Shown: positions 1-5,135 of the stretch, in pieces
How positions within the stretch are numbered: position 1 is the stretch's first letter
Layout of the letters: every line of letters starts with the position of its first letter
Source: Clostridia bacterium
Lineage (GTDB): Bacteria > Bacillota_A > Clostridia > Oscillospirales > Butyricicoccaceae
Reading direction: 5' to 3'
Assembly (NCBI GenBank): GCA_017421885.1
Contig: JAFOHJ010000030.1
Span: forward strand, 1 to 5,135
Length of the DNA stretch: 5,135 nt
Notes under the pieces: model-generated
The model's input: only the letters and a program-made list of their open reading frames with translations
Told to the model about the DNA's origin: nothing
The model's database searches: none
Translations under genes and position numbers: made by a program

Positions 1-11
1 AGGGGGATTTT

Positions 12-527
12 GTGAAAAAGAAAATTTTAAAAAGTATTCTGATCGCAGCAGCTCTGCTTGTTTTTCTTGATTGGTTTTATTTCACAGGAAAAGAGATAAA
101 TGGTCTTTCCGACATTACTACCGATTGTGAGATCGAGATAATAAGAGAATATGAGGTATGCACGAGTGTTTCGATGGGAACAGCCATTACAGAACATAAG
201 TGGGATCACTATTATCCTGATGACAAACAGAAAGAACAGATAGTCGAGCTCATAAAAAACACATACGGGCATTGGATAATCAATCAGAAATGGATCAGCA
301 AACCCGGTAACAGAGATCTGCAGCCGGGTGATATCGACCCTACTACAGAAGGATATATGATTCGCATTGATTTTAAAAACGGGCATGATTTTATGAACAT
401 TGATGTCACATGGGGAAATTATATTTCCTACATGGAAATGGGCAAAACTGATTATTCGCCAAGATACAGAATTATCGGAAATATCGGTTGGAACAGCCGG
501 ATGAGAGAAATATTGGGCATAGAATAA
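12..527 (+). CDS. Hypothetical membrane-anchored or secreted protein, 171 aa
   Basis: Unrecognised protein. It has a lysine-rich N-terminus (MKKKILK) followed by a hydrophobic stretch at about residues 8-24, which is an uncleaved signal anchor or a signal peptide. No lipobox cysteine is obvious after it. The remainder (about 30-171) is soluble and polar, rich in Trp, Tyr, Ile and Asp, with two cysteines (C39, C50) that could form a disulfide outside the cell. The start is GTG at 12, chosen because AGGGGG at 1-6 sits 5 nt upstream and the hydrophobic segment follows immediately; the next in-frame ATG is far downstream and would lose the anchor. The gene is visibly AT-richer than its neighbours: 61-120 has 18 G/C in 60 bases, against 37 in 60 at 3841-3900 in the MATE gene. 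It runs convergent to the minus-strand cluster. The function cannot be assigned; extracytoplasmic location is inferred from the N-terminus. Confidence 0.78.
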   Translation: MKKKILKSILIAAALLVFLDWFYFTGKEINGLSDITTDCEIEIIREYEVCTSVSMGTAITEHKWDHYYPDDKQKEQIVELIKNTYGHWIINQKWISKPGNRDLQPGDIDPTTEGYMIRIDFKNGHDFMNIDVTWGNYISYMEMGKTDYSPRYRIIGNIGWNSRMREILGIE

Positions 528-552
528 AAGACCACCCCTTGGGGTGGTCTTT
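527..552. terminator. Bidirectional intrinsic terminator between convergent genes
   Basis: A perfect 12-bp inverted repeat (AAAGACCACCCC / GGGGTGGTCTTT) with only TT between the arms, so the real loop is probably CTTG. On the plus strand it is followed by a moderately T-rich tail (CTGTATTTT). On the minus strand it is followed by TTTTATTCTAT. Its first base is the last base of the TAA stop of the 171-aa gene, and it lies 7 bp beyond the stop of the 126-aa gene, so it ends transcription from both sides. Confidence 0.93.
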
Positions 553-559
553 CTGTATT

Positions 560-940
560 TTACTTGAGTTCTTCGAGCATGGCCTTGAGCTCTTCGATCG
601 ACTTGTTTGCCAAATCGGCCTCCTGCTTGTTTGCCATGATCGAGAGGATCTTCTCGCGCTGTGCCTTGACTTCGGCTGCCTTGGCGGCCTTTTCGCGTTC
701 ATCAAGCTTTACCGAAACGATATAGCGCACGATAGCGATCTTGTTGTCGAGGGCGGTATCCTTGTCAGACTTGACAGAGAGGAGCGACTCTTCCTCCGAC
801 TGCTTCTTTTCGGCATTAAGCACCTTGAAGACAGCATCGAGATTGGCGAGAGAGAGGTCCCAGAGGTCCTCTGTCGAGATCATGCCCTTGAAGGGATAGC
901 GGTACTTCTGACGAACCGCGGTTTCAAACATCTTTTCCAT
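560..940 (-). CDS. Small phage-type conserved protein with coiled-coil tail, 126 aa (paralogue of the gene at 3194-3487)
   Basis: Cytoplasmic protein with no signal peptide or membrane segment. Residues 1-75 form the conserved part: an FETAVRQKYRYP block (5-16), the ISTEDLWDLS block (21-30), an LDAVFKVLN helix (34-42), EEESLLS (49-55) and a KIAIVRYIVSVKL helix (67-79). Residues 77-126 are highly charged and Ala/Glu/Lys-rich, predicted by eye to be helical or coiled coil, ending in SIEELKAMLEELK. About half of the N-terminal 76 residues are identical to the 97-aa protein. From memory, proteins with the KxRxP and EDLWDLS signature and a helical tail are common in phages and prophages of Firmicutes, with no function known to me; this was not searched. 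The start is ATG at 940, preceded by AGGAGGT at 948-954 with 7 nt spacing. It lies 32 bp after the stop of the 706-aa gene and has no recognisable promoter, so it is probably the last gene of that transcript. Confidence 0.93.
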   Translation of the reverse strand: MEKMFETAVRQKYRYPFKGMISTEDLWDLSLANLDAVFKVLNAEKKQSEEESLLSVKSDKDTALDNKIAIVRYIVSVKLDEREKAAKAAEVKAQREKILSIMANKQEADLANKSIEELKAMLEELK

Positions 941-972
941 TATATTTACCTCCTGTTGGTTTGTTATTGTTA

Positions 973-3093
973 TCAGATCACGAGGACCTTGTAGATGGAC
1001 TCAGTCGATGTTTCTACTCTTACGTAGAAGTGGTTGTTCTGTGTGGAGGAGAAGCCGAGGCCCGAGAGCTGGTCTTCGGTGTCCTGAACACGCATCTGGT
1101 TTTCGAGATATGCAAAGGTCTTTCTGTGAGCCATGAGCTCATGCTTGAGGTATTCACCCTTGATGGCAACGGGCTTTTCGTCGTTTACGCAGCCCTTGAG
1201 CATGAAGAGATAGTGGCGATTGCCGATGCCGTCCTGCTCATCCCAGTAGTTGGGCGAGTAGCAGGCGACTGTGACGGGAACATAAGAGTTGGTCTTGATG
1301 CCCCAAATCTCTCTGGATGCTCCGCCCGAAGCTGTCGACTTGAGGTTCTCCTTCTTGAAGGAGAAGTTGCCGCGGCCGTCATAGTGGACGGTGGCAACGG
1401 GAACATCCTGCTTGTATCCGAGTGCATAGGGATAATCGTAAGAATAAATTCTGCCATCGAACTCGATCTCGGCGCGGAAGCCGGCTGTGCCTTCATGTCT
1501 GGAGAAGCAATTTACATAGAACTCGTAATCGCCTGCCTTGAGCTTTTCGAGGGAGGGGAAGGTGATGTTTTCAACAGCCTTCTTGTCGCGGGAGGGGTTG
1601 ATGATATCTACATCGAGAGCACCGCCTGTCGAGTAGTTCTTCTTGTCAGCGAAGAAAATGTGGCCTCCGGGGGTCATGGCATGGGCATCGTTGTCGCATC
1701 CGTCAAATCTGTCTTTATCGTTCCACATGATGGAGAAGCGGAGGACGCCGTCGACATCGCCGCCTGCAGCCTTTACCTGCTGCTTGAGCTCAGAGTCGGC
1801 GAGGTCGTTCTTATATGTGTGGGAGAAGTTGTTGTTCCACTTGAAAAGGTTTGCGTGCTCAACTGTGGGAGCCATGAGAGAAACAAGGTTGCGTTCGTGA
1901 CGATTCTCAACATAGAGCTCGACATTCTTGGCCTTGGGGAGGACATTATCGACAAAATCTTTGATAGAGATCTCTCTGACGCCCGAGAGCTTGCGGGGGT
2001 CACCCGAATTATCGTCGTTCATGCCGAGGAGGCCGAGAAGACCGCCAGCCTTCTTTGCACCCTGAACGCGGATGGATGCGTCGCGGTTGCAGAAGAGAAG
2101 ATTATTGATCGAGATATCGGAGAGATTTGCAAATCTGCGGACGAGAGCCTGGACGGGAAGGCCGAGATCCTCTGTGAGTGTCTTTTCAGCCGACTTGACC
2201 ATCGATGCTGTGACGATAGAGGGGCGGGAGTTCATGTAGCTTGTGGGAGCCATCATGGATTCATACTTTCTTACGGCTACATCAAGATCCATACCCTCGT
2301 CGATGTTGATGGCGAGCTTTGCAACGGGGTTGTTGTAATAGTTTTTTACTGATCCGGAGACCGAAGCAGCCTTGTGCCAGATGAAGAGCTCGCGCTGCTT
2401 ATCGTCAGCAAGGGCATTATATTCTTCGATGAGGGCGATGATCTTTCTGAGGTCATAGACCTTCTCTTCGCCACGGTAGATATTCTTTGTTTCACAGAGA
2501 TCGAGGACGAGCTTGAGGGATTCGAGATCAAGCTCGGTGATCGAGCGCTTGAATACATCCTTATGAGTGATGTATTCTCCTGTGTATTCACCGATCTTAT
2601 AGGGATTTACAACGATATTTGCGGGATATTCTACGCGGAAGTGGTTGTATGTTTCGATCTCACCATCGGCATTGAGGGCGTGAGACTCGAGAGATCCGAT
2701 AGCCTTGCGGTCGGAATAGAAGGGAGAGGCGATGGGAGCTGTCTTTACAAAAGCATCAACGGCCTTGATAACGGGTGTATACATTGCTTCGGGAGATTCG
2801 AAATCCCATACAGTCTTTACTTCATAATTGCCTTCCTTCTCTGTGACGAAAAGCATATTGCCGCAGTGCTTGATGACCTGACGGTCGGTGGAGCAGTCGT
2901 GCTCGCGTCTTACACGGTAGATCTCGTTGAAGCCGGGTTCAAAGGAATCAAGATAAAGGTTCCAAAGCTCGTCCATATCAACGTCTGCCTTGAGGATCAC
3001 AGTATTTTCAGTGTTCTTGAGGTTGTCAAAGTTTCTGATAAATGCGTTTCTGAAATTAAGGAATTCTGTTTCGTGGAAATTGATCTGTGTCAT
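973..3093 (-). CDS. Large conserved protein with YfaP/DUF2135-like C-terminal domain, 706 aa
   Basis: No enzyme motif, signal peptide or membrane helix is evident. Residues 1-120 are a mixed domain with a WNLYLDSFEPG segment (44-54) and a DC-x9-C pair (C67, C77). Residues 180-345 are mainly helical, with INIDEGMDLDVAVRKYESM at 262-280 and SDISINNLLFCNRDASIR at 325-342. A Gly-rich linker spans about 345-365. Residues 450-555 resemble the YfaP/DUF2135 beta-sandwich: IMWNDKD (455-461), a D-x-D-x-H at 467-471, TPGG (474-477), a GG-x-LDVD strand (490-496), GDYEFYVN (521-528) and FRAEIEFDGRIYSYDY (539-554). The C-terminal part (590-706) contains SREIWGIKTN and a YSPNYWDEQDGIGNRHYLFMLKG segment. The domain match is by eye. 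The start at 3093 has AAGGAG centred at 3103-3108 about 9 nt upstream. The gene ends in tandem in-frame stops (TGA TAA). It has its own promoter at 3138-3166 and lies between two paralogous small genes. Biased codon use and a strong promoter suggest high expression. Function unknown. Confidence 0.95.
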   Translation of the reverse strand: MTQINFHETEFLNFRNAFIRNFDNLKNTENTVILKADVDMDELWNLYLDSFEPGFNEIYRVRREHDCSTDRQVIKHCGNMLFVTEKEGNYEVKTVWDFESPEAMYTPVIKAVDAFVKTAPIASPFYSDRKAIGSLESHALNADGEIETYNHFRVEYPANIVVNPYKIGEYTGEYITHKDVFKRSITELDLESLKLVLDLCETKNIYRGEEKVYDLRKIIALIEEYNALADDKQRELFIWHKAASVSGSVKNYYNNPVAKLAINIDEGMDLDVAVRKYESMMAPTSYMNSRPSIVTASMVKSAEKTLTEDLGLPVQALVRRFANLSDISINNLLFCNRDASIRVQGAKKAGGLLGLLGMNDDNSGDPRKLSGVREISIKDFVDNVLPKAKNVELYVENRHERNLVSLMAPTVEHANLFKWNNNFSHTYKNDLADSELKQQVKAAGGDVDGVLRFSIMWNDKDRFDGCDNDAHAMTPGGHIFFADKKNYSTGGALDVDIINPSRDKKAVENITFPSLEKLKAGDYEFYVNCFSRHEGTAGFRAEIEFDGRIYSYDYPYALGYKQDVPVATVHYDGRGNFSFKKENLKSTASGGASREIWGIKTNSYVPVTVACYSPNYWDEQDGIGNRHYLFMLKGCVNDEKPVAIKGEYLKHELMAHRKTFAYLENQMRVQDTEDQLSGLGFSSTQNNHFYVRVETSTESIYKVLVI

Positions 3094-3137
3094 GGTGTTG
3101 TTCTCCTTTGTTTTAGATTTGTTTTTGTTATGGCTTA

Positions 3138-3166
3138 AGTATAATTTTCTGTTCGGGGTTTCTCAA
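3138..3166 (-). promoter_or_regulatory. Sigma-A promoter for the 706-aa gene
   Basis: Read on the minus strand: -35 TTGAGA (3161-3166), a 17-bp spacer, and -10 TATACT (3138-3143), each matching consensus at five of six positions. The predicted start of transcription is near 3131, giving a leader of about 38 nt. The promoter lies in the 100 bp between the stop of the 97-aa gene and the start of the 706-aa gene. It is closely similar in sequence and layout to the promoter at 3524-3551. Confidence 0.87.
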
Positions 3167-3183
3167 AAGGCCCCTGGATTTTC

Positions 3184-3194
3184 GATGTCCGGCC
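3184..3194 (-). promoter_or_regulatory. Conserved box upstream of the 706-aa gene promoter (copy 2)
   Basis: The plus strand reads GATGTCCGGCC. It starts exactly 17 bp upstream of the -35 and overlaps the TAG stop codon of the 97-aa gene by one base. The same box, one base shorter, occurs at the same distance from the -35 of the 97-aa gene promoter (3569-3578). The predicted position near -53 to -63 would suit an activator site, which is inference. An alternative is that AGGCC/GGCCT here forms a weak hairpin followed by TTTT that partly ends the 97-aa transcript. Confidence 0.5.
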
Positions 3195-3487
3195 TATTTT
3201 GAAAACAGACTTCTGATCCATCCGAAGAAACCTCTGCGCTTATGCTCTTCGCGTCTGATCTCTGCGATGCGGCGGATGACCGCGATCTTTCGCTCGTCAG
3301 CTTCGGTGTCAGAGGTAGTGCTGAGCAGGCTTTCTTCTTCACGGGCAGCTTTGAGCTGGCGGTTCAGAGTTTTGAACAGCTGGTCGAGCTGACTGTCGCT
3401 CAGATCCCAGAGAGCCTCGGTCGATATACCCTTTTCATCGGGATAACGGTATTTTTCACGGAGTGCGGTTTCAAAAAGCTTGTCCAT
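3194..3487 (-). CDS. Small phage-type conserved protein with amphipathic tail, 97 aa (paralogue of the gene at 560-940)
   Basis: It shares the full N-terminal module of the 126-aa protein: FETALREKYRYP (5-16), ISTEALWDLS (21-30), LDQLFKTLN (34-42), EEESLLS (50-56) and a KIAVIRRIAEIRR helix (67-79). About half of these residues are identical between the two. The two diverge after about residue 79. Instead of the long acidic/Ala-rich coiled coil, this protein ends at residues 81-97 with a short basic, aromatic tail (KRRGFFGWIRSLFSK). This tail looks like an amphipathic helix that could touch a membrane or a partner protein; that is inference. The start is ATG at 3487 with AAAGGAGG at 3495-3502 and 7 nt spacing. 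It is the first gene of the minus-strand cluster and has its own promoter at 3524-3551. The stop lies next to the promoter of the 706-aa gene with no strong terminator between, so read-through is likely. Function unknown. Confidence 0.92.
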   Translation of the reverse strand: MDKLFETALREKYRYPDEKGISTEALWDLSDSQLDQLFKTLNRQLKAAREEESLLSTTSDTEADERKIAVIRRIAEIRREEHKRRGFFGWIRSLFSK

Positions 3488-3523
3488 GTGCGGGCCTCCT
3501 TTCGTGTTTGTTGTTATGATTCA

Positions 3524-3551
3524 AGTATAATTTTTTCTGTCTTTTTCTCAA
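3524..3551 (-). promoter_or_regulatory. Sigma-A promoter for the 97-aa gene
   Basis: Read on the minus strand: -35 TTGAGA (3546-3551), a 16-bp spacer, and -10 TATACT (3524-3529). Transcription should start near 3517, giving a leader of about 30 nt. The -10 flank (AATTATACTT), the -35 flank (CTTTTGAGAAA) and the CATAACAA start region are shared with the promoter of the 706-aa gene, so the two are copies of one module. Confidence 0.87.
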
Positions 3552-3568
3552 AAGCACGATGGAGAACT

Positions 3569-3578
3569 GATGTCGGCC
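3569..3578 (-). promoter_or_regulatory. Conserved box between divergent promoters (copy 1)
   Basis: The plus strand reads GATGTCGGCC. It lies exactly 17 bp from the -35 of the 97-aa gene promoter, as in copy 2 at 3184-3194, and immediately beside the -35 (TTGACA, 3580) of the divergent MATE promoter. The intervening 17 bp align without gaps to copy 2, sharing TGGA in the same position. It is a candidate regulator site; no regulator gene is present in the window. Confidence 0.5.
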
Positions 3579-3579
3579 C

Positions 3580-3608
3580 TTGACAGTTAATAATTTAAGT
3601 ATTAGAAT
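3580..3608 (+). promoter_or_regulatory. Strong sigma-A promoter for the MATE gene
   Basis: A perfect -35 TTGACA (3580-3585), a 17-bp AT-rich spacer, and -10 TAGAAT (3603-3608, five of six). Transcription should start near 3615, giving a leader of about 90 nt before the ATG at 3705. It is back to back with the promoter of the 97-aa gene; the two -35 hexamers are separated by 28 bp. Confidence 0.88.
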
Positions 3609-3637
3609 AAACAACGTTCATCGGAGGGTATGTAATA

Positions 3638-3681
3638 CCGGATAAGATGGTGGCCAAAGGCCTCATTTTATCCGGTTTTTT
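3638..3681 (+). terminator. Intrinsic terminator in the MATE leader (putative attenuator)
   Basis: CCGGATAA (3638-3645) pairs with TTATCCGG (3668-3675). The stem continues with G-U, A-U, U-A and G-C pairs, then after a small bulge with GGCC (3652-3655) against GGCC (3659-3662) around an AAA loop. T6 follows directly at 3676-3681. The T-run is on the plus strand only. It lies downstream of the MATE promoter and 23 bp before the MATE start, so it acts on the MATE mRNA itself. A small competing hairpin, GGTAT/ATACC (3627-3639), overlaps the first two bases of the terminator stem. Only about 23 nt separate the predicted transcript start from the stem, which is too short for most known aptamers. 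No known riboswitch was recognised. Confidence 0.85.
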
Positions 3682-3704
3682 AATACACAGAAAGGATAAA
3701 GTAT

Positions 3705-5045
3705 ATGAAAGAATATTCGCTTACCGAGGGCAGGATAGGTCCTGCGCTCATCAGATTTGCCGTCCCGTTCCTGCTTGCCAACCTGCTGCAGTCGCTCTAC
3801 GGCGCAGCCGATATGTTCGTAGTAGGCCAGTTTTCGGGCTCGGCGGCTGTATCGGCCGTTTCCACCGGCAGCCAGATACTGAACACCATAACCCATGCCG
3901 TTCTCGGTCTCTGCACCGGCGGCACAGTCCTGCTGGCGCAACAGATAGGCCGAAAGAATGACGACGGCTCGGCAAAGGCGGTGGGAACCATGGCGGTGGC
4001 CTTTGCCGTGATAGGAGTCATCCTAACACCTCTTATGCTGATCTTCACACGTCAGATGGTGGCACTTATGCAGACGCCTCAGGAGGCTTTTGAACAGACG
4101 ATGGATTATGTCCGCATCTGTGCCTGCGGTGTTCCCTTTATTCTCGGATATAACGTCACAGCCGGCATTTTCCGCGGCATGGGTGACTCGAAGACACCTG
4201 TAAAGTTTATCTTCATCGCCTGTGTTCTCAATATCATTGCCGACTATGTCTTTGTAGGTGTGTTCGGCATGGAGGCGGCAGGCGCTGCACTGGCAACCGT
4301 GCTGGCTCAGGGAGTGAGCTTCCTGCTGTCTCTTCTGCATATGAAAAAAGAGGGATTTGAGTTCGAGTTCGGCCGCCGTCATCTCAGGATAGACGGCTAT
4401 TCGCTCAGATGGATCTTCAAGGTAGGCACACCGCTGGCTCTTCAGAGCGCATTTATCAGTGTGTCCTTCCTTATCATCACGGCCATCATCAACAGCATGG
4501 GTCTTGTTGCTTCGGCTGCTGTAGGCGTTACTGAGAAGCTTATCTCCTTCTTCATGCTGCCTCCCGGGGCATTCTCGGCGGCAACAGCCACGATGGTCGG
4601 CCAGAATATCGGTGCACGTAAGCCTGAACGCGCAATGAAGACTATGACAACAAGCATTCTCTATTCCCTTATTGTTTCGGGTGTGCTGTTTGTCGTTGCT
4701 CAGATCATCCCCGAGACTTGCGCGTCCATATTTACAAAGGATCCTGACGTTATCGAGGCTGCAGCTCAGTATCTGCTGACCTATTCGTGGGACTGCATAC
4801 TGGTCTGCTTCGTATTCAACCTTAATTCCTATTTCAGCGGCTGCGGCAAGTCGCTTGTAACGGCCGCACACAACATAATAGCCACTTTTATGGTGCGTGT
4901 TCCAGTATCTTATTTCGCCAGCAAAATGGCCGGAGTCACTCTCTGGCACATGGGTCTTGCAGCCCCTGCAGCCTCGCTGCTGTCAGTCATAATATGTGTG
5001 GCATACTTCTGGTATCTCAAAAAGAAAAACAAGCTTTATTCCTAA
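3705..5045 (+). CDS. MATE-family multidrug/cation antiporter, 446 aa
   Basis: Inner-membrane efflux pump of the MATE family (NorM/DinF/MepA-like). The family exports cationic or organic compounds in exchange for Na+ or H+. The length (446 aa) and the roughly 12 hydrophobic segments fit the family. The N-lobe (about 11-215) starts with the typical RFAVPFLLANLLQSLYGAADMFVVG-type first helices (17-41) and contains LAQQIGRK (77-84) and the RGMGDSKTPVKF motif (157-168). The C-lobe (about 235-440) repeats the pattern with VGQNIGARKPERAMK (298-312) and the matching late helices. A short basic tail (KKKNKLYS) ends the protein. The start is ATG at 3705 with AAAGGA at 3691-3696 and 8 nt spacing. No frame break or truncation is seen. 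It is driven by the promoter at 3580-3608 and apparently controlled by the leader terminator at 3638-3681. It is monocistronic, closed by the hairpin at 5053-5084. The substrate cannot be predicted from sequence. Confidence 0.96.
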   Translation: MKEYSLTEGRIGPALIRFAVPFLLANLLQSLYGAADMFVVGQFSGSAAVSAVSTGSQILNTITHAVLGLCTGGTVLLAQQIGRKNDDGSAKAVGTMAVAFAVIGVILTPLMLIFTRQMVALMQTPQEAFEQTMDYVRICACGVPFILGYNVTAGIFRGMGDSKTPVKFIFIACVLNIIADYVFVGVFGMEAAGAALATVLAQGVSFLLSLLHMKKEGFEFEFGRRHLRIDGYSLRWIFKVGTPLALQSAFISVSFLIITAIINSMGLVASAAVGVTEKLISFFMLPPGAFSAATATMVGQNIGARKPERAMKTMTTSILYSLIVSGVLFVVAQIIPETCASIFTKDPDVIEAAAQYLLTYSWDCILVCFVFNLNSYFSGCGKSLVTAAHNIIATFMVRVPVSYFASKMAGVTLWHMGLAAPAASLLSVIICVAYFWYLKKKNKLYS

Positions 5046-5052
5046 GCGCAAA

Positions 5053-5084
5053 AACCCCGGCTGCAATGCTTTGCAGCCGGGGTT
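5053..5084. terminator. Intrinsic terminator downstream of MATE, probably bidirectional
   Basis: A perfect 14-bp inverted repeat (AACCCCGGCTGCAA / TTGCAGCCGGGGTT) with a TGCT loop (5067-5070). The plus-strand tail is only moderately T-rich (TTCATGTTTGTTGTTT). On the minus strand the stem ends in TTTTT (5051-5055 side), which is a better T-run. It therefore probably serves both the MATE gene and a convergent gene entering from the right. Confidence 0.92.
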
Positions 5085-5099
5085 CATGTTTGTTGTTTA

Positions 5100-5135
5100 T
5101 CAGTTTTTAGGCTGTGCGAGGACTATCTCGCCCGA
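5100..5135 (-). CDS. C-terminal end of a gene running in from the right (partial)
   Basis: Reading the minus strand from the window edge gives 11 open codons, SGEIVLAQPKN, then TGA immediately followed in frame by TAA. The terminator at 5053-5084, with its better T-run on the minus strand, sits 15 bp downstream as expected for the end of a gene. One other minus-strand frame (8 codons, GRDSPRTA) is also open to a stop, so the frame is not certain. Too short to assign a family. Confidence 0.45.
   Translation of the reverse strand, partial: SGEIVLAQPKN

Noticed and set aside
961..2352. Long open frame of 463 codons on the plus strand opposite the 706-aa gene
   Set aside because: It is a shadow of the minus-strand gene: it lies almost wholly inside it, lacks a good ribosome binding site and gives a Val/Glu/Ile-rich translation without family features.
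3168..3195. Possible terminator after the 97-aa gene (AGGCC/GGCCT arms followed by TTTT on the minus strand)
   Set aside because: The stem is only 5 bp with an 18-nt interior and little further pairing, and it overlaps the promoter and box of the next gene. Weak at best.
560..3487. Intact prophage or insertion sequence
   Set aside because: No integrase, transposase, terminase, capsid, tail or lysis gene, no target-site duplication and no attachment repeat were seen in the window.
3615..3704. Known riboswitch (fluoride, preQ1, guanidine or THF type) in the MATE leader
   Set aside because: None of the conserved core motifs that I can recall could be found, and the stretch before the terminator is too short for most of them.
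3647..3961. Possible leader gene starting at ATG 3647 and overlapping the MATE start
   Set aside because: GGAGGG at 3623-3628 is about 18 nt away, too far for normal use, and the translation beyond the overlap is a shadow of MATE. Kept only as a possible translation-dependent element of the attenuator.
4023..4949. Open frame of 308 codons on the minus strand inside the MATE gene
   Set aside because: It has no ribosome binding site and a low-complexity His/Cys/Arg-rich translation, while the plus-strand MATE reading is complete and recognisable.

Overview
The window most likely comes from a Gram-positive anaerobe of the class Clostridia (Oscillospiraceae/Ruminococcus or Lachnospiraceae type). 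This is inferred from strong AGGAGG-type ribosome binding sites, consensus sigma-A promoters, many intrinsic terminators, frequent AGA arginine codons and a mid-range GC content. No rRNA, tRNA, CRISPR array, transposase or integrase was seen, so the species cannot be fixed from the sequence.

Layout from left to right. (1) Positions 12-527, plus strand: a small, AT-richer gene for a membrane-anchored or secreted protein of unknown function. It ends in a bidirectional terminator (527-552). (2) Positions 560-3487, minus strand: a three-gene cluster read right to left as 97-aa protein, 706-aa protein, 126-aa protein. The 97-aa and 126-aa proteins are paralogues that bracket the large protein. The large protein carries a C-terminal region resembling the YfaP/DUF2135 beta-sandwich. 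The 97-aa and 706-aa genes each have their own copy of the same promoter module: TTGAGA, a 16 or 17 bp spacer, TATACT, and a GATGTC(C)GGCC box exactly 17 bp upstream of the -35. The 126-aa gene follows the 706-aa gene by 32 bp with no promoter of its own visible. (3) Positions 3580-5084, plus strand: a strong divergent promoter (TTGACA-17-TAGAAT), a short leader containing a hairpin plus T6 that looks like a transcription attenuator, then a complete MATE-family multidrug/cation antiporter gene and its terminator. (4) Positions 5100-5135: probably the last 11 codons of a convergent minus-strand gene that continues outside the window.

The part most worth a second look is the small-large-small cluster. 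It has a duplicated small gene, a duplicated promoter with a conserved upstream box, and A/C-rich leaders of the same design at all three genes. The small proteins look like a family I associate with phage genomes, but nothing else here is phage-like. The cluster therefore looks like a self-contained accessory unit whose function is unknown. The MATE gene shares the divergent promoter region, so the box between the back-to-back promoters could in principle influence both directions. Whether MATE and the cluster work together is not shown by the sequence.
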